A DNA stretch of 53,577 nt from an uncultured Mollicutes bacterium (GCA_900542595.1 UQOB01000002.1:1-53577), one strand, 5' to 3'; shown: positions 46,101 through 52,698, counted from the first letter of the stretch. Translations and numbers: made by a program. The notes: a model not told the origin generated them from the sequence alone.

Positions 46101-46777
46101 GTGACTTCTGAGTTCTCTTTAGCTTTATTCCACCCGCTGTTGACCCCATTAATAATCGAGGTCAGAGGGAAAATCGCTAAGGTTAAACAGACAAAACAGG
46201 TGACCGCATTTAAGAGCCCACCCATGAGTTTGCCTTTTTTGTAGCTGGCTTTTCTCTTGTTTTTCTTGATGAAGCGTTTGAAAGCCAAGTGCCACATAAT
46301 CCAAATAAATAAGGTTCCAAAGATGGCGATTAAGATGGCATCAGCAAAGAGCAAGATAATGGTGATTAAAGATAGGGCTAAAGAATAAGAGTAATTAACG
46401 AGATCCGCCGGGTTCATGTCGATATCCATGCCCCGTAGAATCTGATCAGCGACGGACGCAATAGTGTCGAGCGGCGTTGTCCAAGCGGCACTGACGTTGA
46501 TGGTGGTACCATCGACATTCAAACTGAAATTCAGAGCGGGTAAACCGAAACTCGAAATATCCATCGTTCCTACCATTTGGGCAAGAGGTCTCGCGGTTAA
46601 GAAAGCGAGAACGACAAACAAAGTGAAAAACACTAAACGATAGGTCGCATACCGCCAGCCCCGGAATAAGCCCCGGAGAAAGGCGAGAACTAACACGACG
46701 AAGAAGGCGATAAAAAGTCCTAGGAGTGTATAATCAAGTATCGATATAATATTGTCTAAGGTGGCCGCGTCAAACAT
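40181..46777 (-). CDS. Giant membrane-anchored repeat protein with CvpA-like N-terminus
   Basis: 2198 aa, the largest gene here, not recognised as a whole. Residues 1-215 hold about four membrane segments (17-36, 46-63, 133-163, 185-209) with a basic loop KKNKRKASYKKGK, a layout like CvpA/colicin-V-production proteins. The remaining 1980 residues are acidic, Asn/Ser/Leu-rich and without membrane helices. They contain degenerate repeats of a short motif, e.g. LLLSSNESAIFHNLLIP, ILDSINNSTTLYRALP, LLSAVNDCELTKDLLP, LLSYLANSHIFNS. DADNNGYPD at 480-488 matches a calcium-binding DxDxNGxxD loop. No LPxTG anchor ends the protein. An extracellular structural, adhesive or envelope role is inferred. No clear SD precedes the ATG. 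Confidence 0.85.
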   Translation of the reverse strand: MFDAATLDNIISILDYTLLGLFIAFFVVLVLAFLRGLFRGWRYATYRLVFFTLFVVLAFLTARPLAQMVGTMDISSFGLPALNFSLNVDGTTINVSAAWTTPLDTIASVADQILRGMDIDMNPADLVNYSYSLALSLITIILLFADAILIAIFGTLFIWIMWHLAFKRFIKKNKRKASYKKGKLMGGLLNAVTCFVCLTLAIFPLTSIINGVNSGWNKAKENSEVTLKTVDNDFYNDLDQLLKTYDESIFAQAFFNWSRNADGKTFDTVLIDFLTNIETGGVSAGFLNELSNFVEAGNYIVQSGIIGKAGVQETALISFVTSSLAPLTLRALNNSSLVSSILPSAVTIAVNLPMIAEYVKVDTGIDYMKDFNYTATIDDLIDIYDSVIQSGYLDELTDDQGNLIQNDQLIQTTLSDQFYTTFIDIFESLDKEEMKFFDTMIEAVTLNLAFKASKEQPIEGSQIGLSDAAGFFPPLPEDIDADNNGYPDYIPGTYKDMKWGHEVSLVYSSLIKFITLDPAFLVQFVTQDEAGLVIRMDKLLELIADHPAEAEMIFTGKQVAAAPQVETTEEGEETADPYENLGLLDSVFINYGWNEILDLADKFLGDMGQGSEGGLSFNLDLSEIRNTLLKKDTETDFTGQISRMKSEFHSLFGVINAFVSVPEGKNFFVNLKTMPGFYFDPTGQYLGADEGLMDAFTAALRKLDDSVIARTIMPQAFDQLLTGENGILKDLDFDLKFDFSDPDLDIGNSLADIIVTYNQSQDFVTFMMSGISTDLSNSASLSNFVSELASYSDDLKSFLTLFATNPLLNSEIDGVKNYNFASIFDFLVKDLFNEEIADRIHSYIVSPDFNASLEVSSFVDVFVDVADSDVLSVINSDTLDFSALESINFETLFSRVDNSGIMKIALAGMLDDKILTMDIFKDVDCRISFENVKSWADEGKNLNIIIRSAGEIGDLNNIDVFNSDAQAVGNIIESLSQSSIFLTEDNEYLFNGFISDLFINNAEGNKSIAKYLGDEGATTYNTLENNINSITREEWPHQADILVDIVHSFQLKGLGDMTEDLDLSAINPSSLEDLLLSSNESAIFHNLLIPNTFSQLATALTKNGFESFSGINDKILWTADNDVTVHEIENLINIVDVIHDPVYGFIDENGNIDMNFNITEINVDYTLEPFLNSFANSYVFNTVEEGSTETLSAFEKEYAALLSESGIYGTTPVSEIEGYVKEVTKPAVTADDRFVCWDNEIHNILGALREAQNASLDLADFDIANFFEGDPEESRVTLENILDSINNSTTLYRALPLKIDEAISTIGNNLSGLDLTLANVHYNGDAPYGKDEIRTLSYIFKEAMTMGTIDFNNFQLADIPSGQVTNLLSYLANSHIFNSKIEGKSMTVFQDTYQLIFSNPSLGKYYFSENSDKDAHAISEGYYTNSNEKAVYYATKLFGEISPAFTVTDINEPIINGETDSLKSIIELLADPTLESAITNGDLSALEEADINSLLSAVNDCELTKDLLPNIIDDAIANNSDLLASDINLKQANSFFVYYMDPLHPDYEAAYPASEITNLSRAIYLIYDSSTLFSNFTTGTAISLDDLSVFENLFDSLLESEVFHGAGARNPSSTITSLGAPDDMTVFEQVMYMLYDKTGLAQRAYNASIDEAATYQLNLHSRIKGMSDGTLASMHAGKWTDEIHNLFNPEEGIFSYLLNQDLYGEGIDFDTINFNTLNPTVLSNVLYKFNALDIVSPAVGYETDKLLNNSLKFNDYTVLTVDGQAHNGANYLLNQQQYQDSGIPAITLAINVLWDDSTNSYTALSENLVQEMFSNAETGASRLGNLLHFINYEGGFFEGENYALGDNGSYVITEAADNTFQVKSLFLYNLLNQAGSVSYGSSRQIQLNLADYFDKTFYADLNVSGDVLRRDDYVSIEHVLNGISDVYQKETVPADGHDVYYREMKHLFDNLADIGQFLVNDSLGVLSMTQNQITKGEYSPRYYFDFFNSSPDAMQNLHNLLLNNVSANATGLYYDGTIAQAIAGNLLTSMFNRNYTYLVSGVYTANLPSHVIVPFKNRLEMIEQCSNPEHIHGKMSFVDFMKDAMTVTDAEWMASYLDRIVDVALKKMPNKSIITITNDDLDTLQRDLDRLIGDGYGKYAVEVTTVLYYSLYLDSLLSSTYNGMPLLDNHRDVWYDLNQKYETNRWSTLKSVLNYELS

Positions 46778-46799
46778 GTTAATATTTTGGCGGAAAACC

Positions 46800-46818
46800 T
46801 TCTAATTTTCAATTAGAA
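46800..46818. promoter_or_regulatory. Palindrome in the divergent gap
   Basis: Perfect 8-bp inverted repeat TTCTAATT-TTC-AATTAGAA in the 54-base gap between two divergent genes. It could be an operator shared by both or a small hairpin; it has no T run and is not a terminator. Confidence 0.45.
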
Positions 46819-46831
46819 AACACAAGAAAAC

Positions 46832-47683
46832 ATGAATATTTGGCAACGATTTGTAAAGAAAAAATGTGAAAAATGTGAGAAAGAGTATGATCCCTTAGAA
46901 AAAACTTGCCCTTTTTGCCATGAAATAAATCCTATCAGCCAAAAAGGTGATAGGGCTCTCGCGGTTTTAGATTGGAAAAAAGAAGTTGGATTATTCGGTG
47001 TTGGAACTTTAGGCTTCTACATTTTCGGCTTACTTCTCTCTTTAATAATTACGTCGATTGCCCAGAATGTTCTCTATGAAGCTGGCTTCACTGGAGCATC
47101 TTTAACCGCGGGTTTAAATGACTATATTTCTAGCGCCTCCTACACGATTCTCGTTAACTATTTGGTCTATCTTTTAATGCTGATCACCGATTTCTTCTTG
47201 ATTGGAAAATGCCTGCATAAAGTCTTTGATTCCTTTAAAAATTCAAAATTTGCCTTTGGTTTTGCTATCGGTATTGTGATTTTTGGAGTTTCAATGCTCT
47301 TAACTTATCTCTTAAGTTTTGCCGGTACTCACACCAGCGATAACCAAGTGATCATTGAGCAAGCTTCTAGCCAATATGCATTACTAACTGCGATATTGAC
47401 CATCGTCATAGCACCTCTCGTTGAAGAGCTCACTTACCGGGTTGGTCTCTTCACTGTTTTAAAACGGATCAATGTTTATTTTGCTTATGCGGCGGTCGCG
47501 ATTATCTTCGGCTTAATGCATATGAAGAACTTCGCGAGCCTCAACGAATGGTTGAATGTCATCGTCTATATGGTCGGTGGTCTTGGCTTAACTTTCGCTT
47601 ACCACCACTTCGGCTTTGCCGGAAGTTTTGCGGCTCATCTGACTTATAACTTAATCGGCACTATCTGGAACGCTTTAGCTTAA
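46832..47683 (+). CDS. CPBP-family intramembrane protease with N-terminal zinc ribbon
   Basis: 283 aa. Residues 12-34 form a zinc ribbon (CEKCEKEYDPLEKTCPFC). About seven hydrophobic segments follow. The Abi/CPBP (Rce1-like) motifs are complete: LVEELTYRVGLF (EExxxR), FGLMHM (FxxxH) and HLTYN (HxxxN). The family includes prenyl-protein proteases and bacteriocin self-immunity proteins. It is divergent from the giant repeat protein and lies nine bases before traX, so it may process or regulate surface proteins (inference). No SD is visible. Confidence 0.88.
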   Translation: MNIWQRFVKKKCEKCEKEYDPLEKTCPFCHEINPISQKGDRALAVLDWKKEVGLFGVGTLGFYIFGLLLSLIITSIAQNVLYEAGFTGASLTAGLNDYISSASYTILVNYLVYLLMLITDFFLIGKCLHKVFDSFKNSKFAFGFAIGIVIFGVSMLLTYLLSFAGTHTSDNQVIIEQASSQYALLTAILTIVIAPLVEELTYRVGLFTVLKRINVYFAYAAVAIIFGLMHMKNFASLNEWLNVIVYMVGGLGLTFAYHHFGFAGSFAAHLTYNLIGTIWNALA

Positions 47684-47692
47684 GGAGAACAA

Positions 47693-48571
47693 ATGAAAAA
47701 ACATCTATATCTGAATGAAAGCCTCCTCAAAATCTTCGGCATCGTCTTCATGACCTTCGACCATATCGGGGCTTACATCATCTCAAGCGGTGTCGCTCCC
47801 GATAATAGCCCGCTCTACTGGACCGCTTACGTCTTTCGAATCATCGGTCGTTTAGCTCTTCCCCTCTTCCTCTTCTTCTTAGCGGAAGGGATGAGAAAAA
47901 GTCATGATCGAGCTAATTATCTCTTAAGATTAGCGTTGATTTGGGCCCCTATCTTAATTGTCGACCTCATCCTTTATTATTTAAGTCCCTCGCTCAGCCA
48001 AGCTCAGGCTTTCACGGACCTCTTAGTCTGCGGTCTCTTTGTCTTTTTCTTAGAGAAGAAAGGATGGATGAAAGCGTTAGCGGCGATTCCTGCTATTTAT
48101 GTTGGTTTAAGTTTCGCTGCTAATACTTATGAGATGGTGACTCAAACGGCCACTTGGACAGTTTATTTCCCCCTCTTCCTCCGAGCGGACTATTCGCTTT
48201 ACGGCTTCCTCATCTTCCTCGGCTTCTACTACGCTTACCCCATCATCGACAAATGGTTAAAAGGCAATGTTCTTTTAGGAGGAAAAACTTTAGAAGAATA
48301 TAAAGAAACCCCAGATTACCGGTGGACAATCAACATTTTTAACTTCACGATTTTCGTTGTCATCAACGTTGTTTTCTGGACTATCTACCGCTTCTTACCG
48401 GCCGCCGATTACTTAAATATGGGGATCCAAACCTATAGTATTTTGGCCGGTCTCTTCCTGCTATTTTACAATGGTAAAAGAGGCTACGACAAAAAGTGGT
48501 TCCGCTATTTCACCTATTTATATTACCCGGTGCATATAGCTTTAATTGCCTTAATCTTTTGGCTAATATAG
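47693..48571 (+). CDS. TraX-family membrane protein
   Basis: 292 aa with about eight hydrophobic segments. The N-terminal signature LKIFGIVFMTFDHIGAYI and RIIGRLALPLFLFFLAEGMRKS matches TraX proteins, named for the F-plasmid pilin N-acetylase and widespread as chromosomal membrane acetyltransferase-like proteins in Firmicutes. No conjugation genes are nearby. SD AAGGAG is five bases before the ATG. Confidence 0.85.
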   Translation: MKKHLYLNESLLKIFGIVFMTFDHIGAYIISSGVAPDNSPLYWTAYVFRIIGRLALPLFLFFLAEGMRKSHDRANYLLRLALIWAPILIVDLILYYLSPSLSQAQAFTDLLVCGLFVFFLEKKGWMKALAAIPAIYVGLSFAANTYEMVTQTATWTVYFPLFLRADYSLYGFLIFLGFYYAYPIIDKWLKGNVLLGGKTLEEYKETPDYRWTINIFNFTIFVVINVVFWTIYRFLPAADYLNMGIQTYSILAGLFLLFYNGKRGYDKKWFRYFTYLYYPVHIALIALIFWLI

Positions 48572-48592
48572 GTTTCGTCAGGAGGTCAAATA

Positions 48593-48901
48593 ATGATTAA
48601 ACACATTCACGACAAAAACGAATTCTTAAAAGAAATTGCCGACAATGATAAAGTCCTCGTCGATTTCTTCGCCACTTGGTGCGGACCGTGCCAAATGCTT
48701 ACTCCGGTAGTTGAAAAGGTCAGCAAAGATTGCCCGGAACTCTTAGTCATCAAGGTCGATGTCGACCAAGCCCCCGAACTCGCGGCGATGTACACCATCT
48801 TCAGTGTCCCGACCCTTCAATACTTTGAAAAGGGCAAACTCGTCAGGCAAGAAGCGGGCTATCGTCCTGAAGCATCCTTACTAAAATTTGTTAATCTTTA
48901 A
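48593..48901 (+). CDS. trxA: Thioredoxin
   Basis: 102-aa thiol-disulfide reductant. Active site FFATWCGPCQM at residues 26-36 and cis-Pro loop FSVPTLQYF are intact; no signal peptide, so cytoplasmic. A strong AGGAGGT SD precedes the ATG, and a terminator follows directly. No thioredoxin reductase is in the window. Confidence 0.96.
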   Translation: MIKHIHDKNEFLKEIADNDKVLVDFFATWCGPCQMLTPVVEKVSKDCPELLVIKVDVDQAPELAAMYTIFSVPTLQYFEKGKLVRQEAGYRPEASLLKFVNL

Positions 48902-48908
48902 TGAAGAG

Positions 48909-48929
48909 CGCTGCTGAGGCAGCGTTTTT
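48909..48929 (+). terminator. Terminator after trxA
   Basis: Stem CGCTGC/GCAGCG (48909-48914 with 48919-48924, loop TGAG) followed by five T's and further T-rich sequence. Confidence 0.8.
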
Positions 48930-48958
48930 CTTTTGTTAAAATTTATAAATTAAAAAAA

Positions 48959-49001
48959 GGAACGAGGTTTTACAAAGATATATTGGTTTTATCTTTCACC
49001 G
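48959..49001. repeat. Copy B of a ~40-bp dispersed repeat
   Basis: GAGGTTTTACAAAGATATATTG, followed by a T-rich tract and CCGG, resembles copy A at 15676-15718. As there, it lies about 30 bases after a terminator. No open frame or known RNA was recognised. Confidence 0.35.
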
Positions 49002-49048
49002 GTTTCTTATCTTTTAAGCCTTCTGACCTATTTTCACATAAAAAACTA

Positions 49049-49077
49049 TTTATTGCCCCTGCGGTTTATGATATATT
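49049..49077 (+). promoter_or_regulatory. Promoter of the tRNA-Asp/tRNA-Gly pair
   Basis: An extended -10 (TGA-TATATT, 49069-49077) with a weak -35 TTTATT (49049-49054) at 17-base spacing lies about 23 bases upstream of the first tRNA. Confidence 0.6.
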
Positions 49078-49100
49078 CTTTATCGCTCACTAGAGCCCAT

Positions 49101-49177
49101 GGACCATTGGTGTAGCGGTCTAGCATATCTCCCTGTCACGGAGAAGATCACGGGTTCGAATCCCGTATGGTCCGCCA
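49101..49177 (+). tRNA. tRNA-Asp (anticodon GTC)
   Basis: Complete cloverleaf: acceptor stem GGACCAT/ATGGTCC, anticodon stem TCTCC/GGAGA around loop CTGTCAC giving GTC, T-loop GGGTTCGAATCCC, discriminator G and an encoded CCA. This tRNA is a substrate for the AspRS at 4348. Confidence 0.97.
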
Positions 49178-49180
49178 ATT

Positions 49181-49254
49181 GCAGACATAGTTCAGTGGTA
49201 GAACATTAGCCTTCCAAGCTAATTATGCGGGTTCGATTCCCGTTGTCTGCTCCA
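49181..49254 (+). tRNA. tRNA-Gly (anticodon TCC)
   Basis: Acceptor stem GCAGACA/TGTCTGC, anticodon loop CTTCCAA giving TCC, T-loop GGGTTCGATTCCC, discriminator T and an encoded CCA. Three bases separate it from tRNA-Asp, so the two are one transcript. Confidence 0.97.
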
Positions 49255-49265
49255 CTTCAAAATTC

Positions 49266-49295
49266 ATCGTGATGCGTTGAGTATCGCGATTTTTT
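49266..49295 (+). terminator. Terminator of the tRNA operon
   Basis: Ten-pair stem with two G-T wobbles (49266-49275 with 49281-49290, loop GTTGA), followed by a T run. Confidence 0.85.
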
Positions 49296-49390
49296 CTTAA
49301 AAAAGACCTATTAAATAATTCGATATATTTTTTCTTTAATGTCAATAATCGCCATTATCGTGTAACATCACCTTAACGGAAGATAGGTAC

Positions 49391-49498
49391 GTGGATGCGA
49401 TTGACTTCGACTGCGCTGCCGCTGGCTATAGTGACGGGACCTGCACGGCGAAAGTTATCGACATCGGAACCACCAATTATACGGGTCCCCAAGCTTAA
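49391..49498 (+). other. Orphan short coding-like fragment
   Basis: In a 313-base stretch with no annotated gene (49255-49567), one frame from a GTG at 49391 reads VDAIDFDCAAAGYSDG, then TCTAKVIDIGTTNYTGPQA to a TAA at 49496-49498. Base composition and codon choice (GAC, ATC, GCC, ACC) match the genes of this genome and differ from the AT-rich sequence just upstream. The frame stays open about 17 codons before the GTG but has no ATG. GGAAG lies eight bases before the GTG. Either a 35-aa peptide with a C-x9-C pair or the 3' remnant of a lost gene; its own terminator follows. Not recognised. Confidence 0.35.
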
Positions 49499-49514
49499 GC
49501 AATAAAAAGCAAAG

Positions 49515-49539
49515 AAAGCCGGTTATTCCGGCTTTTTTT
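49515..49539 (+). terminator. Rho-independent terminator before rdgB
   Basis: Perfect stem AAAGCCGG/CCGGCTTT (49515-49522 with 49528-49535, loop TTATT) running into seven T's. It terminates whatever transcribes 49391-49498. Confidence 0.9.
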
Positions 49540-49555
49540 GTGCCTCAAGAACTCT

Positions 49556-49561
49556 TAAAAT
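49556..49561 (+). promoter_or_regulatory. -10 box of rdgB, leaderless-type
   Basis: TAAAAT six bases before the rdgB ATG at 49568, with no Shine-Dalgarno in the gap and a terminator just upstream. Confidence 0.4.
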
Positions 49562-49567
49562 AAAGCC

Positions 49568-50155
49568 ATGTATAAACCGATAGTGCTCGCGACAAATAAT
49601 CCTCATAAACTTCAAGAATATCGAGAAATCTTAGCCCCGATGGGCTACGTTATTTATGGGACCAAAGATTTAAATATCGATTGTGACCCACCGGAAATTG
49701 GGAACACCTATGAAGAGAACGCTTATATCAAGGCGAAGGCTTTAAGAAACCTCGTTCCTTACCCCGTCATCAGCGATGATAGTGGCTTAGAAATCGAAGC
49801 GCTCGACAATTTCCCCGGCATTCATAGTGCCCGTTTCGCTAGTCAATTTAAAAACTATAAAGAAGCGATGGAAGAAATTCTTAAGAGAATGAAGGATGAA
49901 GAAAACCGGAATGCCGCTTTCCACTGCACGATTTGTTTACTTGAAAATAAGGATAGTAAACCCCTCTTTTTCACTGGTATTTGTCCAGGTAAAATCTTAG
50001 ATCACATCGAAGGAGAACATGGTTTTGGCTATGACCCTATCTTCTTTTCTAACGAAGCTAATATGCCTTTTGGCTTAGCCAGCGAAGAAATTAAGAACAA
50101 ATATAGCCACCGAAAGAAGGCTTTAGAAAAACTCGCTTTGTACCTGGCCATTTAA
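49568..50155 (+). CDS. rdgB: XTP/dITP pyrophosphatase
   Basis: House-cleaning nucleotidase removing dITP, XTP and ITP. 195 aa with VLATNNPHKLQEY (SHR-type substrate loop), NTYEENAYIKA, SDDSGLEIEALDNFPGIHSARFA (metal-binding acids), GFGYDPIFF, and YSHRKKALEKL near the end. Normal HAM1 length. No SD. Confidence 0.95.
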   Translation: MYKPIVLATNNPHKLQEYREILAPMGYVIYGTKDLNIDCDPPEIGNTYEENAYIKAKALRNLVPYPVISDDSGLEIEALDNFPGIHSARFASQFKNYKEAMEEILKRMKDEENRNAAFHCTICLLENKDSKPLFFTGICPGKILDHIEGEHGFGYDPIFFSNEANMPFGLASEEIKNKYSHRKKALEKLALYLAI

Positions 50156-50166
50156 ATAGTTACAAT
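50138..50166 (+). promoter_or_regulatory. Promoter of the MFS transporter gene, leaderless-type
   Basis: -35 TTGTAC (50138-50143) and -10 TACAAT (50161-50166) at exactly 17 bases; the ATG at 50172 follows five bases later with no Shine-Dalgarno. The -35 lies inside the end of rdgB. Confidence 0.55.
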
Positions 50167-50171
50167 TAGGT

Positions 50172-51566
50172 ATGAAGAAAAATAAGCTTACATGGGTGCA
50201 ATGGGTCGGCTTGATTTTAGTGGGTCTGGTCGGTCAGTTGGCCTGGGTTATCGAGAATAACCAAATCAATCTTTGGGTTTATAGTCAAACTCATGACGCA
50301 AGTTACGTCAACTGGATGACCACCGCTAGTGCCATCATGGCCACCGTCACCACTTTCTTAATGGGCGCTTTAAGCGATAAGTTAGGAAAGAGAAAAATCT
50401 TTATCTGCGGGGGCTACATGATTTGGGGGGTCACCGTTTTCCTCTTCGGTTTAATCAGTTACCAAAACATGAGCATCGTCTTCCCGATGGTCAGCGCCAG
50501 CATCATGGTCGGGGTGATGATGGTGATTATGGACTGCATGATGACTTTCTTCGGTAGTACCGCTAACGACGCATGTTTTAATGCCTACGTCACCGATACC
50601 ACTAATCCCGAAAACCGCGGGAAGGTCGAAAGCGTTCTTTCTGTCTTACCTTTAGTTGCTAATATCTTAATCGTTGGGGCTTTAATGGTCTTTGGAGCCA
50701 CCTCCTTACCGGAAAAGCCTACTGACTTGGAAACCGATGCTGCATCTGTTGCCCCAGCTTGGTTCTACTTCTTCCTCGCTTTCGGTATCCTCGTCTTCTT
50801 AGCAGGTTTAGCCGCCATATGGCTCCTCCCCAAGGAAGAAAAGAAACCGAAACCTGATCAAAAATATTGGGCGAGCTTAATCTATGGCTTTAGACCAAAA
50901 GTCATCAAGGATAATAAAAAGTTCTATATCGCCTTATTGACGTTCATGGCTTTTAATACCGCGGTCGATGCTTTCTTACCTTACTACATGATTTATTTCC
51001 AAAATGAAACCAGTACCGGAGGACTTGGATATTCTGGCGACAATATTATCTATTTCTACGTTGCTCTTTTAACGATTCTTCTCTGTGCATCTATCGTCAC
51101 GATTATCATCGGTTATTTCATGGAAAAGATTGGAAAAATGAAGTTACTGTTCACCGCTTTAGGGCTCAGTATCCTAGGATTTTTATTGATGTATTTTGCA
51201 AAAGACGTGGTTTTTGTGACGATTTCGGGATTTTTAATGATGACTGGTTACCTCATTGGTACCGCTGTTTTAGGAGCGATATTACGTAATGAAACACCCG
51301 TCAATGAAGTCGGGCTATTCCAAGGGGTGAGAATGATTTTCGCCGTTATGCTTCCGATGATTATCGGCAGTAACATCAGCACTCTCATCTTTAACTTATC
51401 AGGCGGCACCTATTTCGATAGCGGAATGCAGCAGACGATGACCGCGCCGAATAGCAACATGTTCTTAGTTAGCTTAGGCTTTATGGTGGTCGCGATTGCC
51501 CCGTCGATTTGGTTACTGAAAGCAAGCCAAAAAGAACCAGATTTAAAAGAAGAAACTAAACAATAA
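50172..51566 (+). CDS. Major facilitator superfamily transporter, sugar-type
   Basis: 464 aa with about 12 membrane helices. The motif-A loop between helices 2 and 3 reads MGALSDKLGKRKIFICGG. The sequence start LTWVQWVGLILVGLVGQLAWVIENNQINLW and a long loop near residues 180-195 are typical of an uncharacterised Firmicutes MFS group annotated as sugar (glycoside) transporters. The substrate cannot be read from the sequence. The stop codon abuts the convergent lipoprotein gene with no gap and no obvious terminator. Confidence 0.82.
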   Translation: MKKNKLTWVQWVGLILVGLVGQLAWVIENNQINLWVYSQTHDASYVNWMTTASAIMATVTTFLMGALSDKLGKRKIFICGGYMIWGVTVFLFGLISYQNMSIVFPMVSASIMVGVMMVIMDCMMTFFGSTANDACFNAYVTDTTNPENRGKVESVLSVLPLVANILIVGALMVFGATSLPEKPTDLETDAASVAPAWFYFFLAFGILVFLAGLAAIWLLPKEEKKPKPDQKYWASLIYGFRPKVIKDNKKFYIALLTFMAFNTAVDAFLPYYMIYFQNETSTGGLGYSGDNIIYFYVALLTILLCASIVTIIIGYFMEKIGKMKLLFTALGLSILGFLLMYFAKDVVFVTISGFLMMTGYLIGTAVLGAILRNETPVNEVGLFQGVRMIFAVMLPMIIGSNISTLIFNLSGGTYFDSGMQQTMTAPNSNMFLVSLGFMVVAIAPSIWLLKASQKEPDLKEETKQ

Positions 51567-52691
51567 TTAGGCTAAAGGATAAAGGAAGGCCGCTCCCATA
51601 ATATGTTCGATGTCGAGCGGTTTTCCGTCGTAATTTTTACTGATTAAAGTATCGTCAATCGCGAGGTTTAAAGTGCCGTTATTGATAACGTCGCCGTTAC
51701 TTAAATAGTTGCCGGTTAATTCCGTTCCAGCGGGGAACGTTAAGGTCTTCTCTAAGTAAGAAAGAGTTACTTCATCGGTACTCGTCGTTCCTAATTTGAA
51801 ACCTTCCGTATAATTCACATAGATGATGTCTTTCGGGGTAGCTGTTAAATATTCTTTGCTATTAACATCGATGGCTTTATCAAAAATTAAAACCGGGAAG
51901 GTGGCTTTCACATTTTCATAGTTATAAGTGATGTCTAAAGTGGGGTTACTAGAGAGGTTCTTTTCTAAGTTTAACCAGCTTTCCCCGTTCGAAAGATAGA
52001 CGGGATATGCAGGGTTATCTTCATTTTGAGATCCCCGATCGAGGTAGAAAGTTCCTTTCCCTTGGATAGTTGTCGGGGCTCCAAAACCGCTCGCCCAAGT
52101 GAATTCAGTTCCTTCGTAGAGGGTGGTGTCAGAAGCGGCGCTAATCGTGTAGCCGGTGAAAGTCGGAACATAACCATATTCCTTGATACCGCCGGTACCT
52201 TCGGGATATTGGATATTTCATTTCTCATTATCTTTATATGTCGCATCAAAGGTGATGATTTGGCTTTCTTCATCCCGAATATATAAAGAGTTTTCTCTAA
52301 ATCTAAATTTTAAGCTGTAATCTTTTTCAACGAAGGAAGCATAGACATTACAGTCAGCGGTAATCTTACTTAAATCAACCGGATCACCATTTTCATAGCT
52401 CCCCTTCCATTCATCGAAGACATAATGTTTACCTGCGGAAGGAGCTTTTTCTGATCTGGATAAATAGTCATAAGGACTATTAGCATCGTTATTTTTAAAG
52501 GTAGCAGCTCTTCCACCGATAACGTAGGAATAACCGATAGCGACCGGCGTTGGAGCGTCGTCATAATAGGTGACCGTGAAGACGTTCTTCATCGCAGTAC
52601 TAGCACCTTCATTATCCCCGCAGGAAACTAAAGAAAGCGTGACAGTTGATAGAGTTAAGGCACTAAAGACAATTTTTTGTATTTTTTTCAT
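51567..52691 (-). pseudogene. Surface lipoprotein with InlB B-type repeat, interrupted by one TGA
   Basis: One reading frame of 374 codons broken only by a TGA at 52218-52220. The N-terminus is a lipoprotein signal (MKKIQKIVFSALTLSTVTLS followed by LVSCGDN, lipobox Cys). HYVFDEWKGSYENGD and VDLSKITADCNVYASF match InlB B / Listeria-Bacteroides repeats. Just past the TGA the frame continues NIQYPEGTGGIKEYGYVPTF and stays open to the TAA at 51567-51569. The TGA sits in NEK-stop-NIQY, where a Trp (TGG) would fit. TGG is used for Trp elsewhere in the gene. A recent nonsense mutation, a sequencing error or readthrough are all possible. The two halves would otherwise look like separate genes. Confidence 0.8.
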
Positions 52692-52698
52692 CGGGCTT

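Noticed and set aside
40181..46777. Non-ribosomal peptide synthetase, adhesin with LPxTG anchor, or phage tape-measure protein as identity of the giant gene
   Set aside because: No adenylation or carrier motifs, no sortase signal, no phage neighbours; the N-terminal membrane module does not fit a tape-measure protein.
49370..49540. tmRNA, SRP RNA or RNase P RNA at the orphan island
   Set aside because: No tRNA-like ends, tag sequence, GGAAGCAG-type SRP loop or RNase P core segments were found.
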